Shown here: piece by piece, positions 12,790 to 25,824 of the stretch
Layout: every line of letters begins with the position of its first letter
How positions within the stretch are numbered: position 1 is the stretch's first letter
Source: Conoideocrella luteorostrata
Lineage: Eukaryota; Ascomycota; Sordariomycetes; Hypocreales; Clavicipitaceae
Assembly (NCBI GenBank): GCA_032433595.1
Contig: JASWJB010000004.1
Span: forward strand, 1-64,000
Direction of reading: 5' to 3'
DNA: 64,000 nucleotides
The notes under the pieces: model-generated
The model's database searches: none
What the model was told of the DNA's origin: nothing
The model's input: the letters and a program-made list of their open reading frames with translations, nothing else
Position numbers and translations under genes: made by a program

Positions 12790-13404
12790 GATTGAACAAT
12801 TGATGAAGCTAACTGCTCCGCATTCGAAAAAGTAGCAAAAGTGGTCGATCGGGTGGGCCGCAGGCACAATGCAAACCTCTTATGTACCAGGGGAATGCCT
12901 GCCTGCCTGGCCTGTGCCGGGGAGGAATGGGCGGCTTTGCAGGGAGTACGGAGTACAAGTTCTCATCTACTAATCCAGGAGCGTCGGTGCCCGCAATCAC
13001 CTGCACGGCGTACCAGCATACGCATCTTCGCCACCTCTTGGGGGGGCAAAAGAGCCAATCCGCCTGCGACTACTCCGTACTCTCAAGTACCCAATACTCA
13101 CAAACTCTACACACTTTGGTGGCAGTGCCTGGGCTTGGGTACCTAGGCCCGAAGTAGTCCCTCGTCCGGCTGGCTAAGGACAGAGCGCAGGTGGCAACAC
13201 TTGCAAGGAAGGCTGCGAGGCTGCCTGCATATTCATGGACCAAGTAATCGGTACGGCGTAGTGTGACCTCGTAGCAGGCAGAAACGCTACGGACGGCCGG
13301 CAAATGAGCTGGCGCGGCTCAAAGCCAACGCATCAACGGGGAGCCGATAGTGAGGCGGGACGACTTCCGCTTGGCGCCACCACTTCTCATGTGTCACTTT
13401 GTCT
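12790..13404. other. Upstream region of the conserved minus-strand gene
   Basis: No gene supported. Two TACTCCGTAC-type motifs occur near 12948 and 13073. The region presumably contains the promoter of the minus-strand gene that starts at 12789. Confidence 0.35.
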
Positions 13405-13855
13405 TATCTTTGAGAGTCCAAGGTGTGGACAAATTAATCGAGACATCCAGGACAGAGGCAGAGTGCGTGGGGTAGGCCCAGACGTCTCGATTAATCCGTC
13501 AGGCGTGTGGAGTCCTCTCCTTTGTGAGTGCGGGTTGTAACTAAGCCTTGTTCCATATGTGGACGGATAGTCCCGCCATGTACTCCGTACGGAGTAGTTA
13601 CCCCGTTCTCCATACGGTTTAAAATGTGGTCTCTGAGGTCCAGCTTTTTATGGCAGCAGCAGGACACGCTTAGGGTCAGGTAGGTACTCTGTGCTTATCG
13701 TCGTCGTGTTTTGCCGTGAGACATGAAGAGCAAGGCCGTACCGACAATACCATGCGCCGGACAGATTAATCGAGACATCCCCGCCAACGGACTCTGCCTC
13801 TGCCCTGGATGTCTTGAAGAAAATGTCGACACCTTGACTACTTGGATACACACTG
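13405..13855. repeat. Inverted-repeat element (MITE-like, arms about 90-100 bp)
   Basis: The segment around 13405-13510 reappears in reverse complement at about 13745-13855. Shared blocks are ATTAATCGAGACATCC, a CTCTGCCTCTG/CAGAGGCAGAG block and a CACACCTTG-type outer part, in mirrored order with few mismatches. The left arm itself carries a second inner inverted ATTAATCGAGAC (13481-13499 region), so the element could fold into a branched hairpin. Between the arms lies a perfect TACTCCGTACGGAGTA palindrome near 13578. No transposase reading frame is present, which fits a non-autonomous fold-back or MITE-type element. Target-site duplications were not identified. Confidence 0.6.
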
Positions 13856-14398
13856 ATCTCGGTTTCGTAACCCCGATCCTGCATACTTACAGTGGGCCTC
13901 CAGTAATTCCGAGCCAAAAACAACCAAATCGCGTAGAGTGGTGGCTCAGAACTACTGCTGGGGTCCTGGAAGTCCTGACTCCATCCACGTTTGGTACTGT
14001 GTATCCTGTGTTAGCAGAAGACGCTTTCAGTCCTACCTGCAGGCGCCACGCAGCAGGACGGCAGCTTCACTGACACCAAAGATGACGGCCTAAGGGCGGC
14101 TGAGCTTTATTCTCTATACATTTGCGCAATGGTGCTCTCGACAGCCTCGTTTTTGTTTTGGGTGGCGTCTGTCGCCTCACGAGGCAGATTAAAGCCCGAC
14201 CAAAGAGGAGACTGAACATGGCAGTGCCACTCGCATCGCCTGACGCACATCGTATATATGTTCAATTGTATCTTCGCTCTCTCCGGAAATGTTTGTTGAG
14301 CGCTTCTTAACTTTGACAGCTCAAGACGCGCGTCGCTTCATTTGTCCAGGTTGTGAAGACTGTACTGTCCATGTGGCTGTCCACCCAACAGCCTCATC

Positions 14399-16744
14399 AT
14401 GGACCCCCCATCCTCCGCCCGTGCTGGCCACGCTCAACGGCAACCGCCGGAGCAGCCAAACCAAGGCGATCATGAGATGCAACAAATATTAGATACTGTG
14501 ATTGCCATGCCGGTCAGCAAAAATCGGTTCGTCACTCGAGCTCCAGAAGAGCCATTTCGTCTGACCTTCGTCGATGTCACGTGCCTCTTGATAAACAGAA
14601 CGATAGGTGCGTCCCTCATCCGGTATGAACGCGAAGCAGCTAAGGTCTGACGCTGATAGGAAAGGGACGGGAATATTTAATGGTCCTCAGGACGTAATGA
14701 AGGGTGTCGGTAGCCCCGGAATTGCGATCCTCATCTGGTTCTGCGGCTGCATCTACGGCCTTTCTGGAGCACATGTGTTTCTGGAGTATGGACTGAATGT
14801 GCCACGCTACGTAATTGACGGCGTGGAGCAGTCAGTTCCACGATCCGGAGGGGAGCTCCATTATCTTCAATACGTCTTTCCACGGCCCAGATACAGGAAG
14901 CACACGGTCATGCTGAGCGGCGTTCTCTTTGGCATCAGTTTCATTTTTGTTGGAAACATGGCCAGTAACTGTATCGACTGCGCGGCGCGCCTCATGCAGA
15001 TAGCATATCCAGACACGAACGAAAACGACTTCAGTCAGGGAGCCATCCGCGGAATTGCAATCCTAATCGCGACAGTTACCTGCTTCATCCACGCCTTCTC
15101 CCGACGTGGCGGCATTCTCCTTAACAACGCCTTTGCCGTCATTAAAGTGTTGATCCTGGTTTCTATCATCGTTGCTACTTGGGTAGTGGCCGGCGGGCCG
15201 TCTGGTGTAGGCGGCCTCCAGAAGGGCTTTAGTGGCAACTCCGTGGGAACTCCAACTGGCAATGGCGAACCGGTCGGACATGCGCAAGCATTCCTCTCTG
15301 TTAGTGAGTAACTACATCTAGATCTTCGAGAAGGATTCAGGGCTGACAATGCGTAGTCTTTGCGTTTTTTGGCTTTGATCAGCCCAGCTATGTGAGTCAA
15401 GCTGCGTACCTCCTATGATCGACACCGGATAAAACTGACTGTGGCCTAAAGGTATTGGGGGAAATAAAGCACCCGCGTAAGAACCTGGCAAGATCGATGT
15501 GGTGGGGCATGGGCATCGTGTCTGTGCTCTACCTAGCCGTCAATATTTGTTATGTATGGTGCCCAGCCCAGCCTGGTTAATTTCTTTTGTCTGCGACTAA
15601 CCCGCTGGCGCTTTAGATGATCATCGTCCCGGTCGATGCACAGTTGAACAATAACGTGGCCAAAGAATTCTTTAACACCATCTTCAAGTCCGACATTCAA
15701 GGCAAGCAAACGGTCAACGCATTTCTAGCCATCTCATCGTTCGGCAACGTTGTGGTTTGGACATATACGGCGGCTCGAATGAAGCAAGAAATTGCTAAGC
15801 AGGGGTTTATTCCCTTTGCCAAGTTTTTTGCAAAGAACAAAGATTTCAGTCTTGGTAGGCTTCTGACCTGGCTTGAGGGTCGCAGCTGGAACTTTCTTGG
15901 TCGCGGGATTAGGCTTCTCAACCCTGCCAACCATCGGGAGAAGACACCAGTTGGAGCTCTTCTCCTCCACTTGATAAGCAGCGTTGTCCTTATCCTCGCC
16001 ACGTATAATGTTCCGATCAGCGACGCTTACGGCATACTCTTTAGAGTCTTCACCTACGTTATAGCAGCCTGGTTCGGATTGTTCCTTGCACTCGGTATCT
16101 TGATTTTGCATTTCTGGGGCCCGCCACCAACGGAACCAGTCCAGACGCCAACCCACAATGACGTCCCCGACCAGCCGATCGTGCAAAGAAGCTGGAACCA
16201 AATGATCAAGGGAACAGTCAATTCAAAAGTGGCTGTCGTCTGTGCGGCTCTGTATCTCTGCGGGAGCATCTACCCGATAGTCTTGAACTGGGTGCCACCG
16301 GCGCCGTCTCCCAAGCACCTGTCAGTCGCCTGGTACGTCGTACCGCTGATTTCGTGGTGCGTGCTGGCCGTTTCGGCCATCTGGTTTCTCGGATTCGTAG
16401 CTATTGCCGCGTACAGGAGTTATATGGGCCGCAAAGAGTTTGTGTACGTGTGTGAACTTGAGTTCGACCAGGCCGAGAAAACTCAGCAGGGTATGGCTGG
16501 AGACGAAGGCTTGCCTGCTGGGGAGGCTGCTTCCGGAACAAACCGTGGCGGACTTATTCTCCTTCACGAGACAATTTACATGGTCTGGCAAGCAATGGAA
16601 ACGAATACTCTATACGGTCGCGGTGCCGGTAATGGGGATGGCTCTACCGCTACCCGCCAGCACGGTTTAAGCCATGAGCGTCGACAGGAAGCACAGGAAG
16701 TGCCAACTTCCGAGTTCGACAACACAGATTTTGCTCGATTTTAG
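14399..16744 (+). CDS. Methionine/amino-acid permease-like transporter (Mup1/LAT type)
   Basis: Five exons, 14399-14606, 14665-15303, 15357-15391, 15452-15553 and 15617-16744, give 703 residues with consistent phase at each junction. The first intron must end at AAAG (14664), because this restores the conserved INRTIG-TGIFN transmembrane-1 motif of the LAT/Mup1 branch of the amino acid-polyamine-organocation family. Other recognisable parts are the GFDQPSYVLGEIKHPRKNLARS loop (split over two exons) and about 12 hydrophobic segments. The hydrophilic tail after the last membrane segment (about residue 590 to the end) is long for the family. The expected role is proton-driven uptake of methionine, cysteine or another neutral amino acid at the plasma membrane. 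Substrate cannot be fixed from sequence. It lies well away from the dense cluster, so a link to it is speculative. Confidence 0.85.
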
Positions 16745-18602
16745 CGCAGCGGAGCTCCACTTGAGGACCTATAGCTAATTATTTCATTTTTTTTTCTAGC
16801 GCATTGAGATTAGCACCAATTCCATTGGCTTGGCGGTCAAGGGAGACCGCTGCGATGGCCACACACCCCCAATTTACACATCACTCCGACAGTACTACGG
16901 TAGAAATGATAAGTAAAAGCAAAAAATGTGATTAGGCTACGCAAATAAGGAAGTGGAACCTTCGCGATTTCGATAGTTTTGCTCACAGGGACAAGATGCT
17001 GGACGCATAGTTCCCACATTCCGCAGACCGATCAGAATTGGACCTTAGGTCGTCTTATGTAAAACGTTCTTATGTAAATCGTAATAAATCCAGTAGCTAA
17101 ACTTAAAATATTGGGTTCCACAAATAAAACCTCTTATATAAATGTACTGGATGAGGAACAGTCTATGAAGACTTCCTGCTATGGCGGTTTACGTATGGCC
17201 TCGTACGGAAAAGCAGCAAATGCTTGCGACGTGTAGAATCCTGCGCCAAGATCTGTAACAGCAGGTACGCAGGTATCAAATGCACATCTCACTACAAATG
17301 CGATATGTACTACGTAAGAGTTCAATGTTTTTTTGGCATTTAGCTCTTCTAAATAACTAAACATCTTTTTCATAACGACTTCATCTTCCTATGCCGTCCG
17401 GGTCGAGTCTTCGTCCAACCAGCCTTCTGTCCAACCAGCGCCAAAGTCAACCATCCGTGCATCGTCCGTTTGCTCCGTATGGCCCTGATTCGCTGCAGTG
17501 GCTGAATGGCCTCATGCACCTGCAGCGCCCATTTCTTCCAACTCCCGTCATGAACATCATCGAGAAGGTCTCTATGTATCCAAGCATTGATACTTCCTAG
17601 TTTCCGAGACTGCGATATATTCATCTAGAAACGAAACGGCCCACAGTTAGCAGGCGTCTATAACGGAAATAGGAACTAGTGAGGCGAAGAATGCTTGTGT
17701 AAAGGGACGTCGTACCCGTCTAGGCAACCAAAGCTCTCTCTATGCAGTATCCCCCCCCTTCAGCATCCACGGTCCCTAATCGCACCTCTTTATTGACTGT
17801 AAAAATTGTATTGTAGCCTTCATGGAGGGGGTCTTCGAGGACGCGCATGTTCTAAGTGGAGAATGTTGACAGGCTAGAGTTCTTGGCGTTGTTGAGATGG
17901 AATAGCTGGGCGGTTCGGCCAAGAAGGCCATATCATCCGTCGCATTATCGTTATTGCGAGCTATTTCGAACATATGGTTTATGGTTCGGAAGGAAAAGGC
18001 GTATTTATTTGGCGAGAGGAGAGAGTGGAGGTCATGAGAATGCTCGATGCCAGGGTTTGACTAGTGAAACGCGGTCATCAAGTGTGGGCCGCCCAATCTA
18101 CACATCAGTATCTAAAATCTCATCAGGAGTGTTTCTGCCTCATCTATATCATACATCTCACAAGATGAATAATATTTCTTGAAAAAAGACTTCTCTATCG
18201 TGCACAGAGAAGAGGAAATTTCACTGAGGTGAGCAGCAAGGCGCATCGTTCAGCGGGATGTTCAGGCAGATTTGATCACCTTGTCCGCTTGGTATCTCCT
18301 CGAGATGATCTAGATTCATGATTTCAGGACAGGTTAGAAGCTACTTGCTGAACGATGGTGCAAATTTGAAGCCGATAAAGCACAGCAACAAATTGTTAGG
18401 TTGCTTTAGAGGTGCTCGGAAGAGAGATATGTATGACGTGGAGTGTATGAAAGCTAGGTCTATTATCTATGTATGTCTCGAATTTCTTTTTTTAGAAATA
18501 ACAATCTTGCCAGGCAATAGTAAGCCAAACTACTCGATGACAGAGTTAACAATAAAGCATAATCTTGGGCTCCCAAAGTTACGAGTTTTCGAGCATATGC
18601 CG
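16745..18602. other. Intergenic region without recognisable genes
   Basis: About 1.9 kb. Short open frames on the minus strand (17370-17624, 17776-17973) begin with ATG but match nothing I recognise and have no convincing splice partners. The 3' ends of the two flanking genes converge here. Confidence 0.4.
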
Positions 18603-20313
18603 TCAAACAAGTTCGCTACCATCTTGACACAGGAGACTCTTTAGCCCTTCAACTTCCCTGGGTCGAAAGTAGATCCCCGAGTTCTTTGGAGCCATGGCCT
18701 GATGAGCAGGATCAGCACAACCTGTTATGTGATCAGCGTCCACCTCTGGACTTGCGCCAATCTCGAAAGAGGCGATAATTCGTGTCAACAGGATATAAAT
18801 CTCCCGATTAGCAAGTGTATAGCCTGCGCACATGCGGTAACCCAAGCCATAGCTGAAGATCGGGAGATCAGGGTTGTTAAACCACCTTTCGGGGCGGAAC
18901 ACGGTCGGATCTCCGTACAAAGTAGGGTCTTTAAAAGACAGAATTGTCAGTTTATTTCCGCCAACGACGAGACTTGCAAATACTTACCCATATTACAAGC
19001 AAATGTGTTTAAAATTACTGTGGTTCCCTCAGGAATAATTTTTCCTTCATACTCGAAGGATTGCACAGCCAATCGCGGAAGAGCAAGTCTTGATGGAGTA
19101 TAAAATCTGTGACTGATTAGCTGTGATATAAACAACAATGCGAAACGTTCAAAGGAGGAAATCCAAACCTTAACGACTCTCGGACCAAGGCAGATATGTA
19201 AGGAACTTCCTCCACGTCTTGGAGTCCGGCTTCAAACACCTGTTTATTATTCGGGTATACCTCCCGTATAGCCTTATAGGCAGTTTCCTGGATATCTGGC
19301 CGAGTAGCGAGAAGAGTCAAACTCCAGTGTATTGTGCTACTCGCCGTTGCCAATCCTCCAGAAAGAAATGTAAGCAGAACCGTTGACAGCTCTTTCTGGG
19401 GAAGTGGATGCGAACACTCCGTGTTTTTTGAATAGAGGCAGTCATTGTGGGTGTTGCTTCTCATTTTCTCTTCAATCTCATGGTTTAGCCTAGCGACGTA
19501 CGCATCTCGGCGCTCACGCAGCTCAACGGCCTTCCCATAATACTTGTTGAAAGGCCAGAGACGAAACAGCGAAATATAGTCCTGGAGATTATCCGTCATG
19601 CTTCGAAGTCTAAGAATCTGATCCTCCACATAAATGATTTCCTGTGTGAAAGGATCACCGAGATGCATTCTTCGGCCATAGCAGATGGAAAGTGACAAGC
19701 TTAGGGTGAGCCTCTTAATAAGCTTAGACACCTCCAGTGCGCTCTGACCTTCGCTGCCGTAGACCATCAACTCTTGAAGGAAGTGCCGAGTCTCCAGATC
19801 GATCTTGCCAAGGTTTGCTTTCACAGCCGGCCGACTTAGTTCCGATGCTGTGGCTTTGCGGCCCTTCTTCAGAGACTCCCCATACCCTGCAGTGCCAATA
19901 GTCGGCCCCAATGTACCAGCGATAAGCTAATAGCCTGTTGTTAAATTTTGCAGCGGTCTTGGTTAGATCGATCAGTATCTTACCTCATGGAATGTATGAA
20001 ACACAGGTCTTGATGATAAAGCCGCTGCACTACCTGTGAAAATATGCTTTGCTGCTGTCGCCGAGTTGACGACAAGAATTGTCATAGACCCTAGTTGTAC
20101 GCGAATGACTTCGCCATATATGGTTGCCCACTTGAAAAACTGCCTCTCGGCATGTTTATGGTAGACTGAAGATAGATTACCGATAATTGGCCATGCAGGA
20201 GGTCCTGGAAACTGACGGAGCGCCGGCTTTCTCAGAAAAATGGCGCAAAATATGGCCAGACATGCCAGCAGTCGCCAAGCAAGACGAAAGTTTATGAGTT
20301 CCAGCCAGCTCAT
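18603..20313 (-). CDS. Cytochrome P450 monooxygenase
   Basis: Four exons on the minus strand: 20313-19984, 19926-19169, 19106-18988 and 18928-18603. They give 510 residues with phase correct throughout. The start at 20313 was chosen because it opens a hydrophobic membrane anchor followed by the proline hinge FPGPPAWPIIGN. Diagnostic P450 parts are visible: an I-helix (GGLATASSTIHW, with an atypical ATASS in place of the usual A-G-x-D/E-T), the K-helix ESLR with FYTPSRLALPR, the PERW segment, and the haem loop FSYGLGYRMCAG carrying the cysteine ligand. It belongs among microsomal fungal P450s resembling CYP64-type (O-methylsterigmatocystin oxidoreductase-like) sequences. It is an ER-bound oxidase that needs NADPH-P450 reductase. 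Its nearest neighbours are 4.5 kb or more away, so membership in the main cluster is uncertain. Confidence 0.9.
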
Positions 20314-23300
20314 CTCGCAAGCTTGCTTGAAAACGACACAAGTTTTAAGGGCCACTCTGAATATATTAAAACACCCGTTGTCGGAGTGGATCGAGATCAA
20401 AATCGATTGGCAGGGGTGTTGGCTGTGTTGGCTATGGGGCTAGACATCATGACGACCAAAGAAACTGGGCTCAGAAGCACTACTTTATAGCCATTCAAAT
20501 CATATTCCCCAGACTGTAAGCATTACTATTGTCAGCCTCCAGATAGGCTGACTATATGATGTCGCTAAATGACTCGGTGGCTACGGAGTGCGGTGGCCTA
20601 ACCGGTCTGTGTACGGCTCTTGGTAACGTCGATGGGAATTAAGAGGGAAATGAGACAACTTCGCCGCATGGATTTGACCGAGCCGGACGATGTCGATTTC
20701 TCCGCTTTAGAGGAGCCGGTCGGTAGATCTATTTGACTCCAAGTTTCTTCTCTTGTTTCAATGACACTATGCAACTAGCCCAAAGCTAATTCTCCACCAT
20801 GGAACCCTACCACGTCGTATTGTACTTCAGTTGCATGAAGAGCTCAGTCACGTATCCACCAAGGAAGTCGATGATAAGAACATGTTTATCAGGCACTGAG
20901 ACGCCAAGCCGATGATCTTCCAACACCATCCCAACATTTAGCCGAATGTTATGCAGACGGGTCAATTGCCGCCGACAGGGCGAGCGATTTACTTTCTACT
21001 TTTATGCTCCGCCTAGGCCGTATTAGTTCTTGATCCAATAACATGCCAGTCCGGCCAAAACCCCGCAAGCTCACGTCCCTCCCTTCCCATAATACATCCT
21101 TGCAAAAAGATTGTGTAAGCGTGTAGATTTGTTTTCAACCGGCAATTTTCGCGGAGTAACCCACGGAACACGGAAGCCTTATTCCGCTCCCAGTATACTA
21201 TTACGCCGCCGATAAATCATCAACATACCTTGGCATTACGTTTGTTTGGTGCATTTAGAAAGTAATTACTTTATAAATGAGAAGTATTAGAAGTATCATG
21301 CCTAACAATGCATGAAACCAGCCCTAAGTTTGTTCTGGAAGAACTTTAGCCTATCGCGAATGTTCATGACTATAAGCTGTCGAGGAGCGGTCAGAGATAT
21401 TTGACCGCGTACAGTAGAGCATTTTCTTTAAATTCTGCTGAATTAACATGGACCTGAAAATCTTTATGCAGATAACGCCGAACATAGAAACATAGTCCGG
21501 TTTCGGGGTGGGCTTCAAATTAGGTTATTCTGTAACATCGTTCCATTTTATCTGCGACACCCTGGAAAATGTGTTAAAACTGCGACATAAGCGAGAACCG
21601 GATGCAGTGCTGCGAAGATATGACGCTAGGTTTTGACATTATTTGACAAACTCTTGCGAAATACGTCGAGCCGCATCCCGATTCAAAGGGAATTATATCA
21701 GTCCTCATAGCGAAGATTCGGCGAAGTAATGAGCGTAGCAAAACTTAGCTTGACAAAGTCGTTTTCCATGGCGTTATTTCATATATTACCATAGAGTGGG
21801 GGGGGTAACCGTGCGTGGTCTAGCTGCTGCTAGTTCGCGCTAATTCCCACATTGGCGGAAGTCAAGGTTTCATTTCCGAACTAACATCTGTCGTCCGTCC
21901 CAGAATATATAGTGAGACAGGGTTCTGTGGCATTAATTGTGGTCAATAGCCGTTGTTGAGGAAGAAAAGTTTTATTTCCGAGTAGGAGTGACGTATTGCA
22001 CCCTGAAGAACTTGCCCCGCTCATCATCAACATAAGAAGAACACGCTCTAATTGCGTAGCAATTATTGTACATTATAGCCTTTGGCACTCATCAAAAGCT
22101 CTGTTTAAAATCTTGTTAACGTCTGGCCCAAAAAAAGCAGTATGACTGCTACTGCTTATACTAGTCTATAGTCAGTCTACAGTCTAGTGGACGTAACATG
22201 AGATGCCACACATTCCCACGTCGCCATGATAGCGCACACGCTACGTGGCATAGCACTCGGATTACTATTTACACTATTGTCGCAAGGCATGGAAACTCAC
22301 CAATAGCGGCAAAAACCAAGCCATTTAGCTCCCCAGAGTCTGCTGTGCGAGTCACGTCTGCGATAATTGTGTCCCTACATGGCACAAGAATTAGGGATGT
22401 CGTGAGACAACATCTTTGACCGTCGCGAAACAGCACCTCTGACGATGACGAATTTGATGATTAATTCATAACTAGAATTATCTATAAGAGGAATTCTAAT
22501 TTCTCGTCAATTAGCTAGGACACAAGGACAATTTCACTGAACCAGACGACCATAGCTGCTCACTTGTGACACTACACTACGAAGGCCGAGCTCCCAATGC
22601 TCCGTTGATAATTCAAGCATAACGACCTTAAATTCGGCTCACATATTGTGCTATAGTATGGTCTAATAATCTGATCGCCAGTGGAGTTCTCTCGGATGCT
22701 TGCGCGGACCTTGTAGTAGATGCTCCTTTGGCAGATGATCCACATGATAAATTCTTTTCACCAGAACGTCTTTTCATTTGTTTCGAGTCAGCAGAGTCAC
22801 TCGGTGGATAATTAAAAGTGAGAGTTTTCTTAATTTGCGTTCTCTCACACTCTCCGTTCTCTAGGCTTTTTCTTAGCACTAGCATAAGCCGGCGCCTCAT
22901 TATGCCAAGCAGATGGGTAGAACATGGCATAAGGTCAGTCAGCCTAGCTTCAGTGCCAGATCTATAAACGAACTTACGTTCAGACGAAATGCAGATCTTT
23001 TTTGCACCACAATTCAATTTGTATTCTGATAAGATTCTTCACCAGGCCATTCGAGGTGCTTTGAGTGAATCAGCATTGCAATAAAAGCGCGTTGCTGCCT
23101 GGATGGTCGCACGGATCGGATGAGTCGTCAACGTGAGATCAGCCTTTGAAGAACATTAATAAATACCGCCACAAGTCTCATCCATACATGTCTACAATGC
23201 CGGCGCGTAGTCTGTTACCCTCATATCTAGCACAGCTGTCTTTAGGAAATGTGCCGCCATAACCTGCCATCTTTTCGCACTAGTATTACGGTATTTCCGC

Positions 23301-24832
23301 GCCAGGGCTCCATTTCATCTATCCTTTCTAAATGATCAATCTCAGGGTAATGAGAGAAATGGTGCCTCCTAAGTCCGGGGAGAACACAAAATCAGCCGTG
23401 GATGTGCACGGGAGGCCCTGAAAACGAATGGCATCTCTGTCACGCGCAGTACAACTGGCACCTACCCAGACGTCTCGCACCGACTGACCCGCCGTAGCTT
23501 AATTCCGCAACTCTACATGATGGATTGCTGTAAGAACTGCTTGATACAAAAACGAACTGGCTTTGGCATGGAAATTCGGCCCCAATGCTACAAAAATGAC
23601 GTCTAAAGTAAGCAACAAAGACATCTAGGTAAGCCACGACGACGTCTAAGTAGCAACAACGATATAAAAGTAAGCAGCGACGATGTCTAAGTAAGCAACA
23701 ATCACATCGAAGTAAGCAACAACAACGGACGCATTCAGCCACTTTGGGTGACCGGTGATCTAAAGTAGAGGGCCTATCTGATCAAACTCCTCGCTTTCAA
23801 AACTTGCAAAAACAATACTACGATGTCGTCACCAGCCACGTGAATAGCTACAGAAAGCTGCGCACAGCTTCATTTACGGCTGAGGAACCACTACCTGGAT
23901 CTCCTGCGCCGGGATCTCGGGCGTCACGATGATTGCCAACAATGACAATCCCATCAGCAAGTACGACAGGGATCGCATCAAATACGTGATGAATCCAAGT
24001 ATCAATAACATCCGCATCGATGATAAGATCGAGCAGCATGCCAGCAAGCAAGGGTCCGACGCTGTAATATACGCCGTAGAAACCGAGTCCGCCGCTTCCG
24101 AAGCCTGTGTATATATGGTCACAATGTGGATAGTACAATGACAACAACACTCTCCGAGCCATAGACAAACTCACGTAAGACTACTCCGCAATAGCACACA
24201 AGTTGGCAGTGTGTCCAGCGGCGACCGTAAAAACCCACCTGTCGCTACGTGACCCGCTCCTTGTAAGGCAGCTGCCCGAAAAGACCTCACGCGCTGCGCT
24301 AGCAGGAGTTCAATCTTGATGTGAGCGGGATGGGGAAATTCTGTTCAGCTGGAACGTACCGCCTATTGTAAGGTTAATCGTGAGAAAACGCAGCCCGTTG
24401 TTGCGGCCGATGTCAATTGAGCTACCCAATTGTGCAGTTTTTACTCTGACTGCTACTAATACAGTGCGGGACGGAGCAGCGAATACGCTGATTCGAATTA
24501 ATGTACAGAGCAGTGCCTCCATAAATCCCCCAAGTCTCCCTCGCGCGTCCCCTGTGTATCCCCTATGAGACCCCACTGTTCCCCAAATCACCCTAACTAA
24601 GTGTCGTCCGGCCATCCACGTGAGATCTCACGGCAGAGCAGTCGCGTGTATAAGCCAAACCTGCGTCTTCATTCCTCTCTCCGGCGCTGCCCCAATCGGC
24701 TTCCGATGTTGTACTCATATTCTTGCGCAACTTTTCAGTTCACCGTGCGTCAGCATAGTGGCTAACTTTGTACATCACTGCCTCAACAAAGATATTCTCT
24801 CCTGCTTAAAAAGTCCTCATGAACGAGTCGCC
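20314..24832. other. 4.5-kb gene-free region
   Basis: I find no supportable coding sequence in this long stretch. Open frames are short, lack domains, and many carry AT-rich codons unlike the flanking genes. Frames at 22628-23017 and 23848-24174 on the minus strand are the longest but match nothing I know. A 21-bp tandem repeat lies at about 23598-23725. Confidence 0.45.
23598..23725. repeat. Imperfect 21-bp tandem repeat, about six units
   Basis: Units near GACGTCTAAGTAAGCAACAAC follow each other with small changes from 23598 to about 23725. Because the unit is 7 codons long, the minus-strand frame stays open across it and shows a periodic Cys/Leu/Val-rich peptide. That looks like a by-product of the repeat rather than a protein gene. 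Confidence 0.65.
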
Positions 24833-25824
24833 ATGGCCCCCAAAGGCCGATTCGCTTCCATCTTTGGACCATTCCGGCTAATCTGGCTATCCATCGAGAG
24901 TAAATCAGCTTCCTCGTATTGACTCATACCATTTGACTGATTCCACAATATAGTCTTCTACGACACTGCCAAGGAAGCCATTCGCAGAGATGGTCTCGCC
25001 GCACTGGGACATCCCAGACGGATTCAAGACGTCGCCGTAGCAAAACTACTCAGCAAAACATGTAAGGTTTCTTCCTTTCTATTTATCCGCACGCGATCCT
25101 TTCCTTCATGCTGAATCCGTCCCTAGCCGATGGTTTCATTGCCTATGAGGACACCACCACAGTCCCGTCTCTCGTCAAAACCGCGGAAGGCAAAATCCTC
25201 GAACTCGGCCCTGGACCAGGCAATCAAATTCATCGCTATGATCAGTCTCTTGTAGAATTCATATACGCCATTGAACCTAACCCTAACTTCAAAGACGACA
25301 TTGCCGCGAAAGTCAAGAACCATGATCTGCAGGATAGATACAAGCTTATCTCGTGCGGGGTTGAAGGCAGCGACATTCTCAGAAGGGAGGGAATAACGGA
25401 GGGCAGTGTGGATACTGTGCTGAGCATCCAGGTTTTGTGTGCGGTAGAGGATGTAAGAATGGTAATGAGGGAGGTGTGGAAGTTGTTGAGGCCCGGTGGC
25501 AAGTTTGTGTTCTGGGAACACGGACGAAGTAAAGATGCTGTCACAGCTGTGACGCAAGGTACGCCGTATTTGTTCCAGTCGGGAATTGCTGCGTTCGGCA
25601 TGTTGTCGTGCATCGCATCTTAAAATCTGAGAGGAGAGACTAATGTGATGATAGCTTGTTGGAATCCTGCTTGGAGCACACTTGTCGGGTGTCATATGAA
25701 CCGGGATATCTTGACAGATATTCTTGCTGCAGGGGAGTGGGAGAACCCTGGTGACGTTGAGCGGCCTGATGACCCGCACAGTTGCTTGCCCAGGACTTGG
25801 GGCGTGCTCATCAAGAAGGCTTGA
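24833..25824 (+). CDS. SAM-dependent methyltransferase (class I)
   Basis: Four exons, 24833-24899, 24954-25061, 25127-25558 and 25655-25824, give 258 residues with matching phases. The Rossmann motif I (ILELGPGPGN, residues 82-91) and the later acidic residue (AIEPNP) bind S-adenosylmethionine. VDTVLSIQVLCAVED and LLRPGGKFVFWEH are the expected motifs IV-VI of the Methyltransf_11 group. The C-terminus (SCLPRTWGVLIKKA) matches the usual end of a fungal family that resembles METTL7-type methyltransferases, some of which act on thiols. The real acceptor (O, N or S) cannot be read from sequence. It is the nearest gene to the nitroreductase-family enzyme (end to end), and the two could act in one pathway. 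It may be a tailoring enzyme of the cluster to the right, but 7 kb separate them. Confidence 0.85.

Noticed and set aside
17370..17624. Minus-strand 84-codon frame
   Set aside because: Some protein-like composition, but I could not match it to any family or extend it with introns.
22628..23017. Minus-strand 129-codon basic open frame
   Set aside because: No family resemblance and AT-rich codon use unlike the neighbours; probably chance.
23440..23742. Cys/Leu-rich minus-strand frame
   Set aside because: Explained by the 21-bp tandem repeat, which stays open because its unit is a multiple of three.
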